DNA of 64,000 nucleotides, from the NCBI GenBank assembly GCA_947259105.1, contig CAMYKU010000024.1, positions 1 to 64,000 on the forward strand, written 5' to 3'. Shown here piece after piece: positions 50,882 to 58,911 of this stretch. The position numbers and the translations under genes were made by a program. The stretch's first letter is position 1; every line of letters starts with the position of its first letter. The notes beneath the pieces are model-generated. The model worked only from the letters and a program-made list of their open reading frames with translations. It ran no database searches and was not told where the DNA came from. The DNA comes from an uncultured Alphaproteobacteria bacterium (GTDB lineage: Bacteria; Pseudomonadota; Alphaproteobacteria; UBA8366; JADFVY01).

Positions 50882-52735
50882 TTACAAGCCGTAATACCAG
50901 GGCGCGAACAGCGTGAAGGCAATCCAGATGATGATCAGCAGCGGCGCGCCGGCCTTGACGAAATCAATGAAACGGTAGTGGCCCGGCACCATCACGAGAA
51001 GATTCGTCTGGTAACCGATCGGCGAGGCGAAGGAACAGTTCGCGGCGAACACCACGGCGACGGCGAACGCCTCGACCGGCAACGCCAGCCCGTGCGCGAT
51101 TCCGATGGCGATGGGCGTGAACAGCACGGCCGTCGCCTTGGTGCTGATGATGTTCGCAAGCCCGCCGACCAGCAGGAAGAAAGCCGAGAGGATAACGGTT
51201 GGCGACGCCCCCTGGAGCGTCCCCAGCAGCATATCGGCAAGGAAATCGGCCCCGCCGGTCTCCTGCATCGCCGCACCCAGCGCGAGCGCGGCGGCGATGG
51301 TAAGGATGATCTGGAAATCGATCGCCCGCACGGCCTCACGCATGCTCAGGGCGCCGCTCAGCACCATCGCCGCCGCGCCGGTCGCCGCCGCGACCACGAT
51401 CGGCAGCGCGCCGGTTGCGGCGGCGCCCACGACACACAGGAAGATGACGCCGGCACGCTTGGCGTAGTGCAATTCTGGCAGGACCGCCGCCGACCATTCC
51501 ATCAGCAGCACGTCGCGATTGCCCCGCAGGGCCAGAACGTCGTCGTTCCGGCCCTGGATCAGCAGGACGTCGCCGGCCTCCAGCGCGATCTCGGTGATGC
51601 GCCGGCGCAGCATGCGGCTGCGCCGCTCGATGCCGAGCACGATGCAGTGGTGGCGATAGCGGAAGCCGATCCGCTCCAGCGTGCGTCCGACCATCGGCGA
51701 GCCGGGTGGCACCATCACCTCGGCCAGGGTCTGGCCGCCCGTCGTCCAGCGCTGCTCGTCTTCGCGGTCCGGTTCGGTCGGCGGCTCCGGAATCTCCGGG
51801 TGCAGCAGGCGGGAATCGTTCTTCAGGGTATCGGTCAGCGTCCTGCGCGTCGCCGCCACCACCACGATGTCGTCGGCCGCCAGCGCAATGTCCTCGAAGG
51901 GCGGCATGACGGTCCGCTCACCACGCTGGATCATCAGGACGGTGATGTCGGGCAGGCCCGGGAAGACCCCGAGATTCGATTCCGCGCCGACCAGTTTCGA
52001 ATCCTCGACGACCCTGATCTGGGCCACGAACTGACGCCCGGAAACCGGCAGCGTGCCCAATGGAGCCTCGCGGTCCGGCAGCAGCCGTGGCGCAATGAAC
52101 ATGACATAGGCAAGGCCGCTGAGCGCCAGGACCAGGCCGGGCACCGTGAAGTCGAAAAACCCGAACGGCCGTTCGCCCAGCTCCAGCAGCATGCCGGAGA
52201 CCAGAAGGTTGGTCGACGAGCCGATCAGGGTCGTCATGCCGCCGAGGATCGCCGCGAAGCTGAGCGGCATCATGTAGCGTCCCGCGCCCTGGCCGAGTTT
52301 TTCCGCCAGCGCCTGCATGATCGGGATGAAGATCACGACGACCGGAATGTTGTTGAGGAAGGCGCTGACTGCCAGCACGGCGACCAGGGCCAAGCCGATG
52401 CTGGCCGCCGCATGCCCGCGCATGGCGCGCAGCAGCAGCCAGGCGCCCTGTCCCAGGGCGCCGGTCCGCGACAGCCCGTCGCCGATCACCAGAAGCGCGA
52501 GCACGGTGATCAGGGCCGGATTGGCGAAGCCGGAAAGAATCCGCTCCGGCCCCATCCGGTTGAGGCCACCCGGCCCCGGAACGGGCGCGAAATGGAACAG
52601 CAACAGCAGCGCGCAGATCACCGCCAGCGAGGTCAGCTCGAAGGACAGCTTCTCGGTCGCATAGAAGGCGAGCGCGACGACGATCAGCGCGAAGACCGCT
52701 GTCATCTGGAAGAGTTCGCCGCCGATTTCCCCCAT
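50882..52735 (-). CDS. SLC13/DASS-type permease with two RCK_C domains
   Basis: 617 residues. Membrane blocks at both ends (FALIVVALAFYATEKLSFELTSLAVICALLLLF; NPALITVLALLVIGDGLSRTGA; AAASIGLALVAVLAVSAFLNNIPVVVIFIPIM; SFAAILGGMTTLIGSSTNLLVSG; and the C-terminal NCSFASPIGYQTNLLVMVPGHYRF) carry the SNT motifs of the family. Between them two cytosolic TrkA_C/RCK_C domains are visible (VVEDSKLVGAESNLGVFPGLPDITVLMIQRG; EVMVPPGSPMVGRTLERIGFRYRHHCIVLGIER). It likely moves dicarboxylates, citrate or sulfate; substrate unknown. An ATG at 52705 is an alternative start. Confidence 0.88.
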   Translation of the reverse strand: MGEIGGELFQMTAVFALIVVALAFYATEKLSFELTSLAVICALLLLFHFAPVPGPGGLNRMGPERILSGFANPALITVLALLVIGDGLSRTGALGQGAWLLLRAMRGHAAASIGLALVAVLAVSAFLNNIPVVVIFIPIMQALAEKLGQGAGRYMMPLSFAAILGGMTTLIGSSTNLLVSGMLLELGERPFGFFDFTVPGLVLALSGLAYVMFIAPRLLPDREAPLGTLPVSGRQFVAQIRVVEDSKLVGAESNLGVFPGLPDITVLMIQRGERTVMPPFEDIALAADDIVVVAATRRTLTDTLKNDSRLLHPEIPEPPTEPDREDEQRWTTGGQTLAEVMVPPGSPMVGRTLERIGFRYRHHCIVLGIERRSRMLRRRITEIALEAGDVLLIQGRNDDVLALRGNRDVLLMEWSAAVLPELHYAKRAGVIFLCVVGAAATGALPIVVAAATGAAAMVLSGALSMREAVRAIDFQIILTIAAALALGAAMQETGGADFLADMLLGTLQGASPTVILSAFFLLVGGLANIISTKATAVLFTPIAIGIAHGLALPVEAFAVAVVFAANCSFASPIGYQTNLLVMVPGHYRFIDFVKAGAPLLIIIWIAFTLFAPWYYGL

Positions 52736-52785
52736 CGCCTCCAGCCCCCCTCAAGCGGATGCGTCTCGCAGACGGACCATGGGGA

Positions 52786-53241
52786 TCAGCCGTCCCCCGG
52801 CCGCCTGCGTATGATGGTCAGCGCCTGGTAGGTCAGCACTGTTTCGCCGCGCTGGTTCTCGACGGTGAAACCGAAGCGCACCGTTCCGCGGTCCGTTTTT
52901 GAGCGGGACTCGCGCGCCTCCAGCACCGCCACCACGCTCTTTAATGTATCGCCCGGGCGCACCGGGGCAAGCCAGCGCACCTCGTCCATGCCCGGACCGA
53001 CGATGTTCGATTTCTCCACCAGGCCGAGATCGAAGAACAGCCGGAAGCTCAGCGCAAGGGTCTGGAAACCGCTGGCGATCAGCCCGCCGAACATGCCGTC
53101 CACCGCGGCCGCGGCATTCACATGCATCTGCTGCGGATCGTAGGTCAGCGCGAAATCGACGATCTGCGATTCCGTCAGCGTCGCGCCGCGGCTTTCGAAC
53201 CGGTCGCCGACGTGGAAATCCTCGAACCATCTTGTGTGCAT
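52786..53241 (-). CDS. MaoC-like hydratase/dehydratase
   Basis: 151 residues, one hot-dog domain. YFEDF-like WFEDFHVGDRFESRGATLTESQIVDFALTYDPQQMHVNAAAA and GMFGGLIASGFQTLAL, with the Asp and His of the hydratase motif (YDPQQMHV), then GMDEVRWLAPVRPGDTL. It probably hydrates an enoyl-CoA. It lies 18 nt after the M24 peptidase gene and 50 nt before the permease, all on the same strand. Confidence 0.9.
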   Translation of the reverse strand: MHTRWFEDFHVGDRFESRGATLTESQIVDFALTYDPQQMHVNAAAAVDGMFGGLIASGFQTLALSFRLFFDLGLVEKSNIVGPGMDEVRWLAPVRPGDTLKSVVAVLEARESRSKTDRGTVRFGFTVENQRGETVLTYQALTIIRRRPGDG

Positions 53242-53259
53242 GCCGTCGCTCTTTCCAGC

Positions 53260-54429
53260 CTACCCCACCACCGGCATATCGGCCGCGGCGCGGATGGTCA
53301 GCAGCTCGCAGCCGTCTTCGGTGACGGCGATGTTCTCTTCGTGCACCATCATCCTTCCGGGGGCGAATTCCATGCCCGGCTCGATCGTCAGCACCATCCC
53401 GGGGACCAGCTCGGTATCGTCGCCGGGCCTGTTCGACGGCCACTCGGTCAGCTGCATGCCCAGCCCGTGGCCCATGCGTCCGACATTGTTGCCGAGCGAC
53501 CCGGCGGCCTCAAGCACCTTCGCCATGGCGCGCCACAGATCGCTGGTGGTGGCGCCGGGGCGCGCGGCATCGATGCCGGCCTGCGTCGCCCGCCAGACCG
53601 CCTCGTGGGCGCGTTTCGCGGCGTCGTCCGGCTCCCCGAAGGCGAAATTGCGATCGAAGTCGCAGTAATAGCCGTCGAAGGTGGTGCCGGTGTCGATGAT
53701 CAGGATATCGCCCGCCTCGATGACTTTCTGCGTCGGGCCCATGATGATGTTGTCGTAGCCGCCGGGCCCGGCGGCGCCCATCATGTAGGGCGAGGAATCG
53801 GCGCCGCGGCGCAGCACCTCGATGCGCATCTCGCGGCAGGCTTCCCATTCGGTCATGCCGGCGGACAGTTTTTCGGGCAGGGCCAAGAAGGCTTCCGAGG
53901 TCAATTGGCAGACATGGCGGATCCTGTCGATCTCGGCCGGCGACTTGACGCCGCGCAGGCCCCGCAGCACCGGCGTGCCGTCGGCGAACGCCAGCGGCGC
54001 GATGGTCTCGCCGATGCGCAGGAAATCGGCCGCCGGCATGCGCAGCACCGTCTCCGGCCCCATCTCGGCGCCGATCCGCCCGAAGCGGCGCGGCAGCGAA
54101 CCGATCGCATTGCAGACCAGCGAGACGCCATCGTCCTCGGGCACCGGGGCCGGCCAGGTGCGGATGTCCTCGACCCAGGTCCTGGCCATGATCGGGGCGC
54201 CGATTTCGGGGATCACGGCGATCAGAGCGCCCTCGCGCGGGACGATCACGAACCACGGCCGCGTCGGCGAGGCCCAGAACTGCGAATCGAAACCGGTGAA
54301 CCAGCGCACGTGCTGCTCGCTGGTCACGAACAGCGCGTCCAGCTCATGCCCGGTCATCAGCGCCTGCGCGCGCGCCGCCCTTGCCTCGTACTCGGCGCGG
54401 GGAAACCCACGTTCAACCGTCCGCGCCAT
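53260..54429 (-). CDS. M24-family metallopeptidase (Xaa-Pro aminopeptidase-like)
   Basis: 389 residues from ATG 54429 with GGAGGGAGG upstream. A creatinase-like N-domain (ARAQALMTGHELDALFVTSEQHVRWFTGFDSQFW) precedes the pita-bread domain with metal ligands in IIDTGTTFDGYYCDFDRNF (two Asp), MGHGLGMQLTEWP (His), LTIEPGMEF (Glu) and MVHEENIAVTEDG (Glu). Creatinase or ectoine-hydrolase activity are alternatives. A CtrA-type site lies just upstream, between it and the divergent lipoprotein. Confidence 0.9.
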   Translation of the reverse strand: MARTVERGFPRAEYEARAARAQALMTGHELDALFVTSEQHVRWFTGFDSQFWASPTRPWFVIVPREGALIAVIPEIGAPIMARTWVEDIRTWPAPVPEDDGVSLVCNAIGSLPRRFGRIGAEMGPETVLRMPAADFLRIGETIAPLAFADGTPVLRGLRGVKSPAEIDRIRHVCQLTSEAFLALPEKLSAGMTEWEACREMRIEVLRRGADSSPYMMGAAGPGGYDNIIMGPTQKVIEAGDILIIDTGTTFDGYYCDFDRNFAFGEPDDAAKRAHEAVWRATQAGIDAARPGATTSDLWRAMAKVLEAAGSLGNNVGRMGHGLGMQLTEWPSNRPGDDTELVPGMVLTIEPGMEFAPGRMMVHEENIAVTEDGCELLTIRAAADMPVVG

Positions 54430-54452
54430 GCCTCCCTCCGGTTCCGTCCCGC

Positions 54453-54469
54453 TTAACAGCCCGTTAAGG
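54453..54469 (+). promoter_or_regulatory. CtrA-type box between M24 peptidase and lipoprotein genes
   Basis: TTAACAGCCCGTTAAGG is an exact TTAA-N7-TTAA. It lies 24 nt before the peptidase ATG and 60 nt before the lipoprotein ATG. The spacing suits activation of the lipoprotein gene and repression of the peptidase gene. Confidence 0.45.
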
Positions 54470-54528
54470 CGCCGGTGCACATAGTAGCGCCGTCACTTGC
54501 GCCAAGGCCAGATCTGGAGACAGCGAAT

Positions 54529-55074
54529 ATGAGACGATCCGCAATCGCTATGACGGCCCTGCTAGCGCTGTGCGTGGCGGCGATTGCCGGGTGCAGCGTA
54601 AACGAAAACCTGTACGAATACCGGTATTTCGATCTGAAACCGGCCGATGTGGAGAGGCAGGCCGATGGCACCCGTGTGATTGTCAGCGCCGTATCCACCG
54701 GGCATCACGACGACGAAAAACGGCAGATACGCTCGGGCGCGCCCTTCCATATCGAATTCTCGGTCGAGGGCCGGCTCGAGAGGGTCGATAAGATCGACGC
54801 GTGGCTGGTGCTGAACGGCCGGGAAATCCCCATCCCGCTCGATCGCGAATTCGACGGCGCCGGAAACATTCTCATTCACAGATCGTTCGGCGGGGAAATG
54901 CACTTCATTGGCAAGCCGCAATTCATCCTCGAAACGCCATGGGAATACATCAGGACGCTGGAACTGCACACACGGTTCACGGCGACGGTCGACGGCGTCA
55001 CGCGGGAGTACCATATCGTCACCCCGTTCGAGAAAAGTCACCGCGAAGGCACCGACGTGATCATCTTCGATTAG
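54529..55074 (+). CDS. Hypothetical lipoprotein
   Basis: 181 residues from ATG 54529. The signal peptide has lipobox AIAGC (Cys22). The mature part, rich in beta-strand patterns (FHIEFSVEGRLERVDKIDAWLVLNGREIPIPLDREFDG; MHFIGKPQFILETPWEYIRTLELHTRFTATVDGVTREYHIVTPFEK), belongs to no family I recognise. It ends one base before the end of the convergent tartrate dehydrogenase gene. A CtrA-type site lies upstream. Confidence 0.75.
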   Translation: MRRSAIAMTALLALCVAAIAGCSVNENLYEYRYFDLKPADVERQADGTRVIVSAVSTGHHDDEKRQIRSGAPFHIEFSVEGRLERVDKIDAWLVLNGREIPIPLDREFDGAGNILIHRSFGGEMHFIGKPQFILETPWEYIRTLELHTRFTATVDGVTREYHIVTPFEKSHREGTDVIIFD

Positions 55075-55075
55075 C

Positions 55076-56134
55076 TCAAAGCGCCCCGAGAATCGCCTCT
55101 GTAAGGTCATTCGTATCCGCCTTGCCGCCCATGTCGGGGGTCAGCGCGGTCTTGTCCTTCAGCACCGCCTCGATCGCCGAGACGATGGCGTCGTGGGCGT
55201 CACGGTGTCCGAGATGGTCGAGCATCATGGCGCCGGACCAGATCTGGCCGATCGGGTTGGCCAGGCCCTTGCCGGCGATATCCGGGGCCGAGCCGTGCAC
55301 CGGCTCGAACATCGAGGGATGCTCGCGCTCCGGGTTGATGTTGGCGCCGGGCGCGATGCCGATGGTGCCGGTGACCGCCGGCCCCAGGTCCGAGAGGATA
55401 TCGCCCAGGAGGTTGCTGCCGACCACCACGTCGAACCAGTCCGGATGCTGCACGAAATGCGCCGTCAGGATGTCGATGTGGAACTGGTCCCACTTCACGT
55501 CCGGATAATCGGCGGAAACCGCACGCACCCGCTCGTCCCAATAGGGCATGGTGTAGTAGATGCCGTTCGACTTGGTGGCCGAGGTCAGATGCTTCTTCGG
55601 CCGGCTCTGCGCGAGGTCGAAGGCGTAGCGCAGGATGCGGTCGACACCCTTGCGGGTGAAGATGTTGAGCTGCGTGACCATCTCGTCCTCGGTGCCGTGG
55701 TTCATGCGGCCGCCGATCTCGGAATACTCGCCCTCGACGTTCTCGCGCACGACGTAGAAGTCGATATCGCCCGGCGCCCGGCCGGCCAGCGGCGACGACA
55801 CGCCCTCGAACAGCCGCACCGGGCGCAAATTCACATATTGCCGGAAGGAGCGCCGGATCGGGATCAGCAGGCCCCACAGCGAGACATGGTCGGGCACGCC
55901 GGGAAAGCCAACGGCGCCGAGATAGATCGCATCGTGGTCACGGAGCCGGTCGAGCCCGTCCTCCGGCATCATCGCGCCGACATTGTGGTAGCGCTCGCAG
56001 CTCCAGTCGAAATCCTCCCACTGGAATTCGACGCCGAACCTGCCGCCGGCCTTTTCCAGTACCCGGATGCCCGCGGGCACGACCTCCTTGCCGATGCCGT
56101 CACCAGGAATGACGGCGATCCCGTACTTCGCCAT
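55076..56134 (-). CDS. Tartrate dehydrogenase/decarboxylase or D-malate dehydrogenase
   Basis: 352 residues from ATG 56134; the frame runs to 56197. An isocitrate/isopropylmalate dehydrogenase-fold enzyme: YGIAVIPGDGIGKEVVPAGIRVLEK, AIYLGAVGFPGVPDHVSLWGLLIPIRRSFRQYVNLRPVRLFEG, FYVVRENVEGEYSEIGGRMNHG, VVVGSNLLGDILSDLGPAVTGTIGIAPGANINPE and MFEPVHGSAPDIAGKGLANPIGQIWSGAMML. The loop RQYVNLRP with FDW and the GGR segment point to the TtuC/D-malate group rather than LeuB. NAD is the likely cofactor. Confidence 0.92.
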   Translation of the reverse strand: MAKYGIAVIPGDGIGKEVVPAGIRVLEKAGGRFGVEFQWEDFDWSCERYHNVGAMMPEDGLDRLRDHDAIYLGAVGFPGVPDHVSLWGLLIPIRRSFRQYVNLRPVRLFEGVSSPLAGRAPGDIDFYVVRENVEGEYSEIGGRMNHGTEDEMVTQLNIFTRKGVDRILRYAFDLAQSRPKKHLTSATKSNGIYYTMPYWDERVRAVSADYPDVKWDQFHIDILTAHFVQHPDWFDVVVGSNLLGDILSDLGPAVTGTIGIAPGANINPEREHPSMFEPVHGSAPDIAGKGLANPIGQIWSGAMMLDHLGHRDAHDAIVSAIEAVLKDKTALTPDMGGKADTNDLTEAILGAL

Positions 56135-56514
56135 AGGGCCCCTCCGTTCTTCGGATTTCGTCAGTCGATGCAGGACGGAAACTAACGGTGCGGCCAAGAT
56201 ATCTCAATAGCCCCGGTCCGGATTGTATACAGGGATCGGAACGACTCGCGAACGCCGATCACATTTTGCCCCTACAGGCCACATCTGGCCCGCTTTCGCT
56301 TGACCGGGCGGGACGGCGGTAGCAGAATCCATGGTGCGGCTGAGGCCCTTCGAGGGCCGGCCGAATGAGACGCCGTAACACCGTACGGCATCCTGGTCAC
56401 CGATCGCTACCGCGGGCGGTTGGAACCAATGAAGGAAATGTCGAAATGACAGGGAGCCGCCAGCACGTCTGGCGGCTCTTGCCGTCGGCGTCCCCCTCGG
56501 CCATAACATCGGCC
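56135..56514. other. Structured intergenic region upstream of Sua5 gene
   Basis: 380 nt between divergent genes; no gene is supported. It holds GGCCC-TTCGA-GGGCC-type and TGTC-GAAAT-GACA small hairpins, then a strong 10-bp hairpin at 56454-56478. It looks like a structured leader but matches no riboswitch I can name. Confidence 0.4.
56454..56478 (+). promoter_or_regulatory. Strong hairpin in the Sua5 leader
   Basis: GAGCCGCCAG (56454-56463) pairs perfectly with CTGGCGGCTC (56469-56478) around loop CACGT. Only TT follows, so it is a poor rho-independent terminator. It ends 36 nt before the ATG at 56515 and may act in translation control or attenuation. Confidence 0.5.
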
Positions 56515-57459
56515 ATGCTCCGAATCCTGCCGCTCAACCCCGAATCCCTCGCCATTGCCGGGCGGGAAATCCGTGCCGGGCGGTTGGTCGCCTTTCCGAC
56601 CGAGACGGTCTACGGGCTGGGCGGCGACGCCACCAATGGCGCAGCCGTCGCGGCGATTTTCGAGGCCAAGGGACGGCCGCGCTTCAACCCGCTGATCGTG
56701 CATCTGCCGGAGACCGGGGCGGCGCGCGCGATGGGCCGGTTCAACGACATGGCGGAGACGCTGGCGGCACGGTTCTGGCCGGGCCCGCTGACCCTGGTTC
56801 TGGCGCGGCGTCCGGACGCCGGCCTGTCCGAACTGGTCAGCGCCGGGCTGGACACAGTTGCGATACGTGTGCCTGCACATGATGGTGCGCGAGCGCTATT
56901 GCATGTCGCCGATCGTCCACTCGCCGCGCCCAGCGCCAACCGCTCGGGCAATGTCAGCCCGACGACGGCGCAACATGTGGCCGATGAGCTGGGCGACGCG
57001 GTGGCGCTGATCCTCGATGGCGGACCCTGCCCGGTCGGCGTCGAATCGACGGTGGTCGACGTCAGCGGCGACACGCCGCTGCTGCTGCGCCCCGGCGGTG
57101 TGCCGCTGGAGGATATCGAGACCGCTCTCGGCCGCAGCGTCCCCGTCGCGGGTGTCGCGGACGCGATCCGGGCGCCCGGCATGCTGGAAAGCCATTACGC
57201 CCCCGGTCTGCCGTTGCGCCTCGACGCCGGCCACGCAAATCCGGGCGAGGCGTTGCTGGGCTTCGGCCCGGCGCCGGATGCCACGCTGAACCTGAGCGAG
57301 GCGGGAGATCTGCGCGAAGCCGCCGCCAACCTGTTCGCGTATCTGCGCGAACTCGACCGACCCGACTTCACCGGCATCGCCGTGATGCCGATCCCCGAGG
57401 CGGGCCTCGGCCGCGCCATCAACGACCGGCTAAGACGCGCTGCGGCGCCGCGGGAGTAG
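56515..57459 (+). CDS. L-threonylcarbamoyladenylate synthase (Sua5-type)
   Basis: 314 residues from ATG 56515; frames to 56446 or 56365 would run through the hairpin. The YrdC/TsaC domain shows AGRLVAFPTETVYGLGGDATN, IFEAKGRPRFNPLIVHL, FWPGPLTLVLAR, VAIRVPAHDGARALL and PLAAPSANRSGNVSPTTAQHV. The extra C-terminal Sua5 domain follows (SHYAPGLPLRL ... LLGFGPAPDA). It makes threonylcarbamoyl-AMP for tRNA t6A. Confidence 0.94.
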   Translation: MLRILPLNPESLAIAGREIRAGRLVAFPTETVYGLGGDATNGAAVAAIFEAKGRPRFNPLIVHLPETGAARAMGRFNDMAETLAARFWPGPLTLVLARRPDAGLSELVSAGLDTVAIRVPAHDGARALLHVADRPLAAPSANRSGNVSPTTAQHVADELGDAVALILDGGPCPVGVESTVVDVSGDTPLLLRPGGVPLEDIETALGRSVPVAGVADAIRAPGMLESHYAPGLPLRLDAGHANPGEALLGFGPAPDATLNLSEAGDLREAAANLFAYLRELDRPDFTGIAVMPIPEAGLGRAINDRLRRAAAPRE

Positions 57460-57522
57460 ACCAAGATTTGGCGGCCCGTCTATCGTCGCGGATAACCGGG
57501 CGACCTTCCGCCCGGATCGGCT

Positions 57523-58680
57523 CTAGAACGCCTCGCCGATACGGAAATACACGGTGAAGTCGTTGGTACTGCCGGTCGCCACGTCGAGGCCGACGTTCAT
57601 CCGGTCGACCTCCGAAACGCGGTAACGCAGACCGGCCCCATAGCCGTAGGCCCGGTCGGCATCGCCCCATTTGTCGAGGCTCTCCGCCGCCACGCCGGTG
57701 CCGGCGAAGAAGACGGCGCCGAGACGGCGCCAGGCCTCCCATCGCAGTTCGGCCTGGATCTGCGTTACCGTCCTGTCCATGTACTGCCCGGTCGGGAAGC
57801 CGCGGAGATTGACGGTCGACAGCATGAAGAAGGGTGTGTTGTCGCCGACGGTCGCAACGCGCGCCTGACCCGCCAGCACAAGCGAATCCGCCAGCTTCGC
57901 GTAGTAGGCAAAGGTGGCGTCGAGGGAGGCGAACTCCCGATCACTGCTGAGCGCCTCGAGATAGCTCAGGAAATTGACGATGCCGCGCGCACCGGATTCA
58001 GGATACCAGGTGTTGTCGCGGGTGTCGTACTCCCCGATCAGACCGATCGCTGCGAGGCTGAACGCCAACTGCAGTTCAGGCAACACGTCGATCGGAATCT
58101 TCGCACTTGCCTCGGGGCGGAGGTAACGGCCACTCACGCCGAGATAGAAATTCTCGGCAAGCCGTTTTTCCACGTTACCGTCCACCAGCCAGCCGCGCGT
58201 CCGAAAATCGGCCGGGTTGTCGAAGAAGATCGAATCCGAACTGGTCCCGTACCATTTCAGGTTCAGGTTCCCGTACCCGCCGCCGAGCTTGGCCCGGTAG
58301 CGGTCATCGTCGAGATAAAGCTTGAGACCGCCACCCACCATCCAACTGTCGGTATTGGTATAACCGGCCGCAACGGCAATGGTCGATCGCCGCTGCATTG
58401 GCGCGGCCTCTGCATCGCCGTCGGGTGCGAAGGTATATAGGCCCGCCAATGCCAGCCCATTGCCGATCGTCGGATCGACGATCGGCACCGGAACCACCAG
58501 ATACTTCTTTTCCTTCTTATCGGGCGAATCGGACGACGTGATCGCGTCCGCCGCTTCGGCCTCGGACGTGCGGGACTCAACCTGCGACTGGATCTGGCCG
58601 GTCTGTGCGAAAGCCTCGCCGCCGAATTGCATCAGGAGGCAGGCAACGAGCACACAAGGCGCAGCGGAAGATTTCAACAT
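57523..58680 (-). CDS. BamA/Omp85-like outer-membrane beta-barrel without POTRA domains
   Basis: 385 residues from ATG 58680, with a signal peptide ending GEAFA-Q near residue 26. After a charged spacer (EAEAADAITSSDSPDKKEKK) the chain is a series of amphipathic strands (KYLVVPVPIVDPTIGNGLALAGLYTF, NTWYPESGARGIVNFLSYL, VNLRGFPTGQYMDRTVTQIQAELRWEAWRRLGAVFFAGTGVAA) and ends in Phe, as outer-membrane proteins do. LRGFPTG resembles the VRGF-type motif of Omp85 barrels. No POTRA domain is present. Role unknown. Confidence 0.82.
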   Translation of the reverse strand: MLKSSAAPCVLVACLLMQFGGEAFAQTGQIQSQVESRTSEAEAADAITSSDSPDKKEKKYLVVPVPIVDPTIGNGLALAGLYTFAPDGDAEAAPMQRRSTIAVAAGYTNTDSWMVGGGLKLYLDDDRYRAKLGGGYGNLNLKWYGTSSDSIFFDNPADFRTRGWLVDGNVEKRLAENFYLGVSGRYLRPEASAKIPIDVLPELQLAFSLAAIGLIGEYDTRDNTWYPESGARGIVNFLSYLEALSSDREFASLDATFAYYAKLADSLVLAGQARVATVGDNTPFFMLSTVNLRGFPTGQYMDRTVTQIQAELRWEAWRRLGAVFFAGTGVAAESLDKWGDADRAYGYGAGLRYRVSEVDRMNVGLDVATGSTNDFTVYFRIGEAF

Positions 58681-58911
58681 CCATACACCGGGTTGATCAC
58701 GCCGACGGGAAAACTCGATGAACCCCGCCAAATCCAGCCGCCGAACGGGATGACCCTGCCGCCAACCGTGCCCGCACGTGGCTGCAGGGAAATTCGGCAC
58801 TCGCTGTAAACTTGCACCAGACGGCGCGTCCGGTCAATTCACCGCCGACTGCCGAAGCGTCGGGAACAACCGGTACCCGCAGCCGGCCGAGCCTCGGCCG
58901 TGGATGCAGGG

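Noticed and set aside
50132..52831. 899-codon plus-strand frame opposite serC and the SLC13 permease
   Set aside because: Shadow frame; the minus-strand genes carry the catalytic and membrane motifs.
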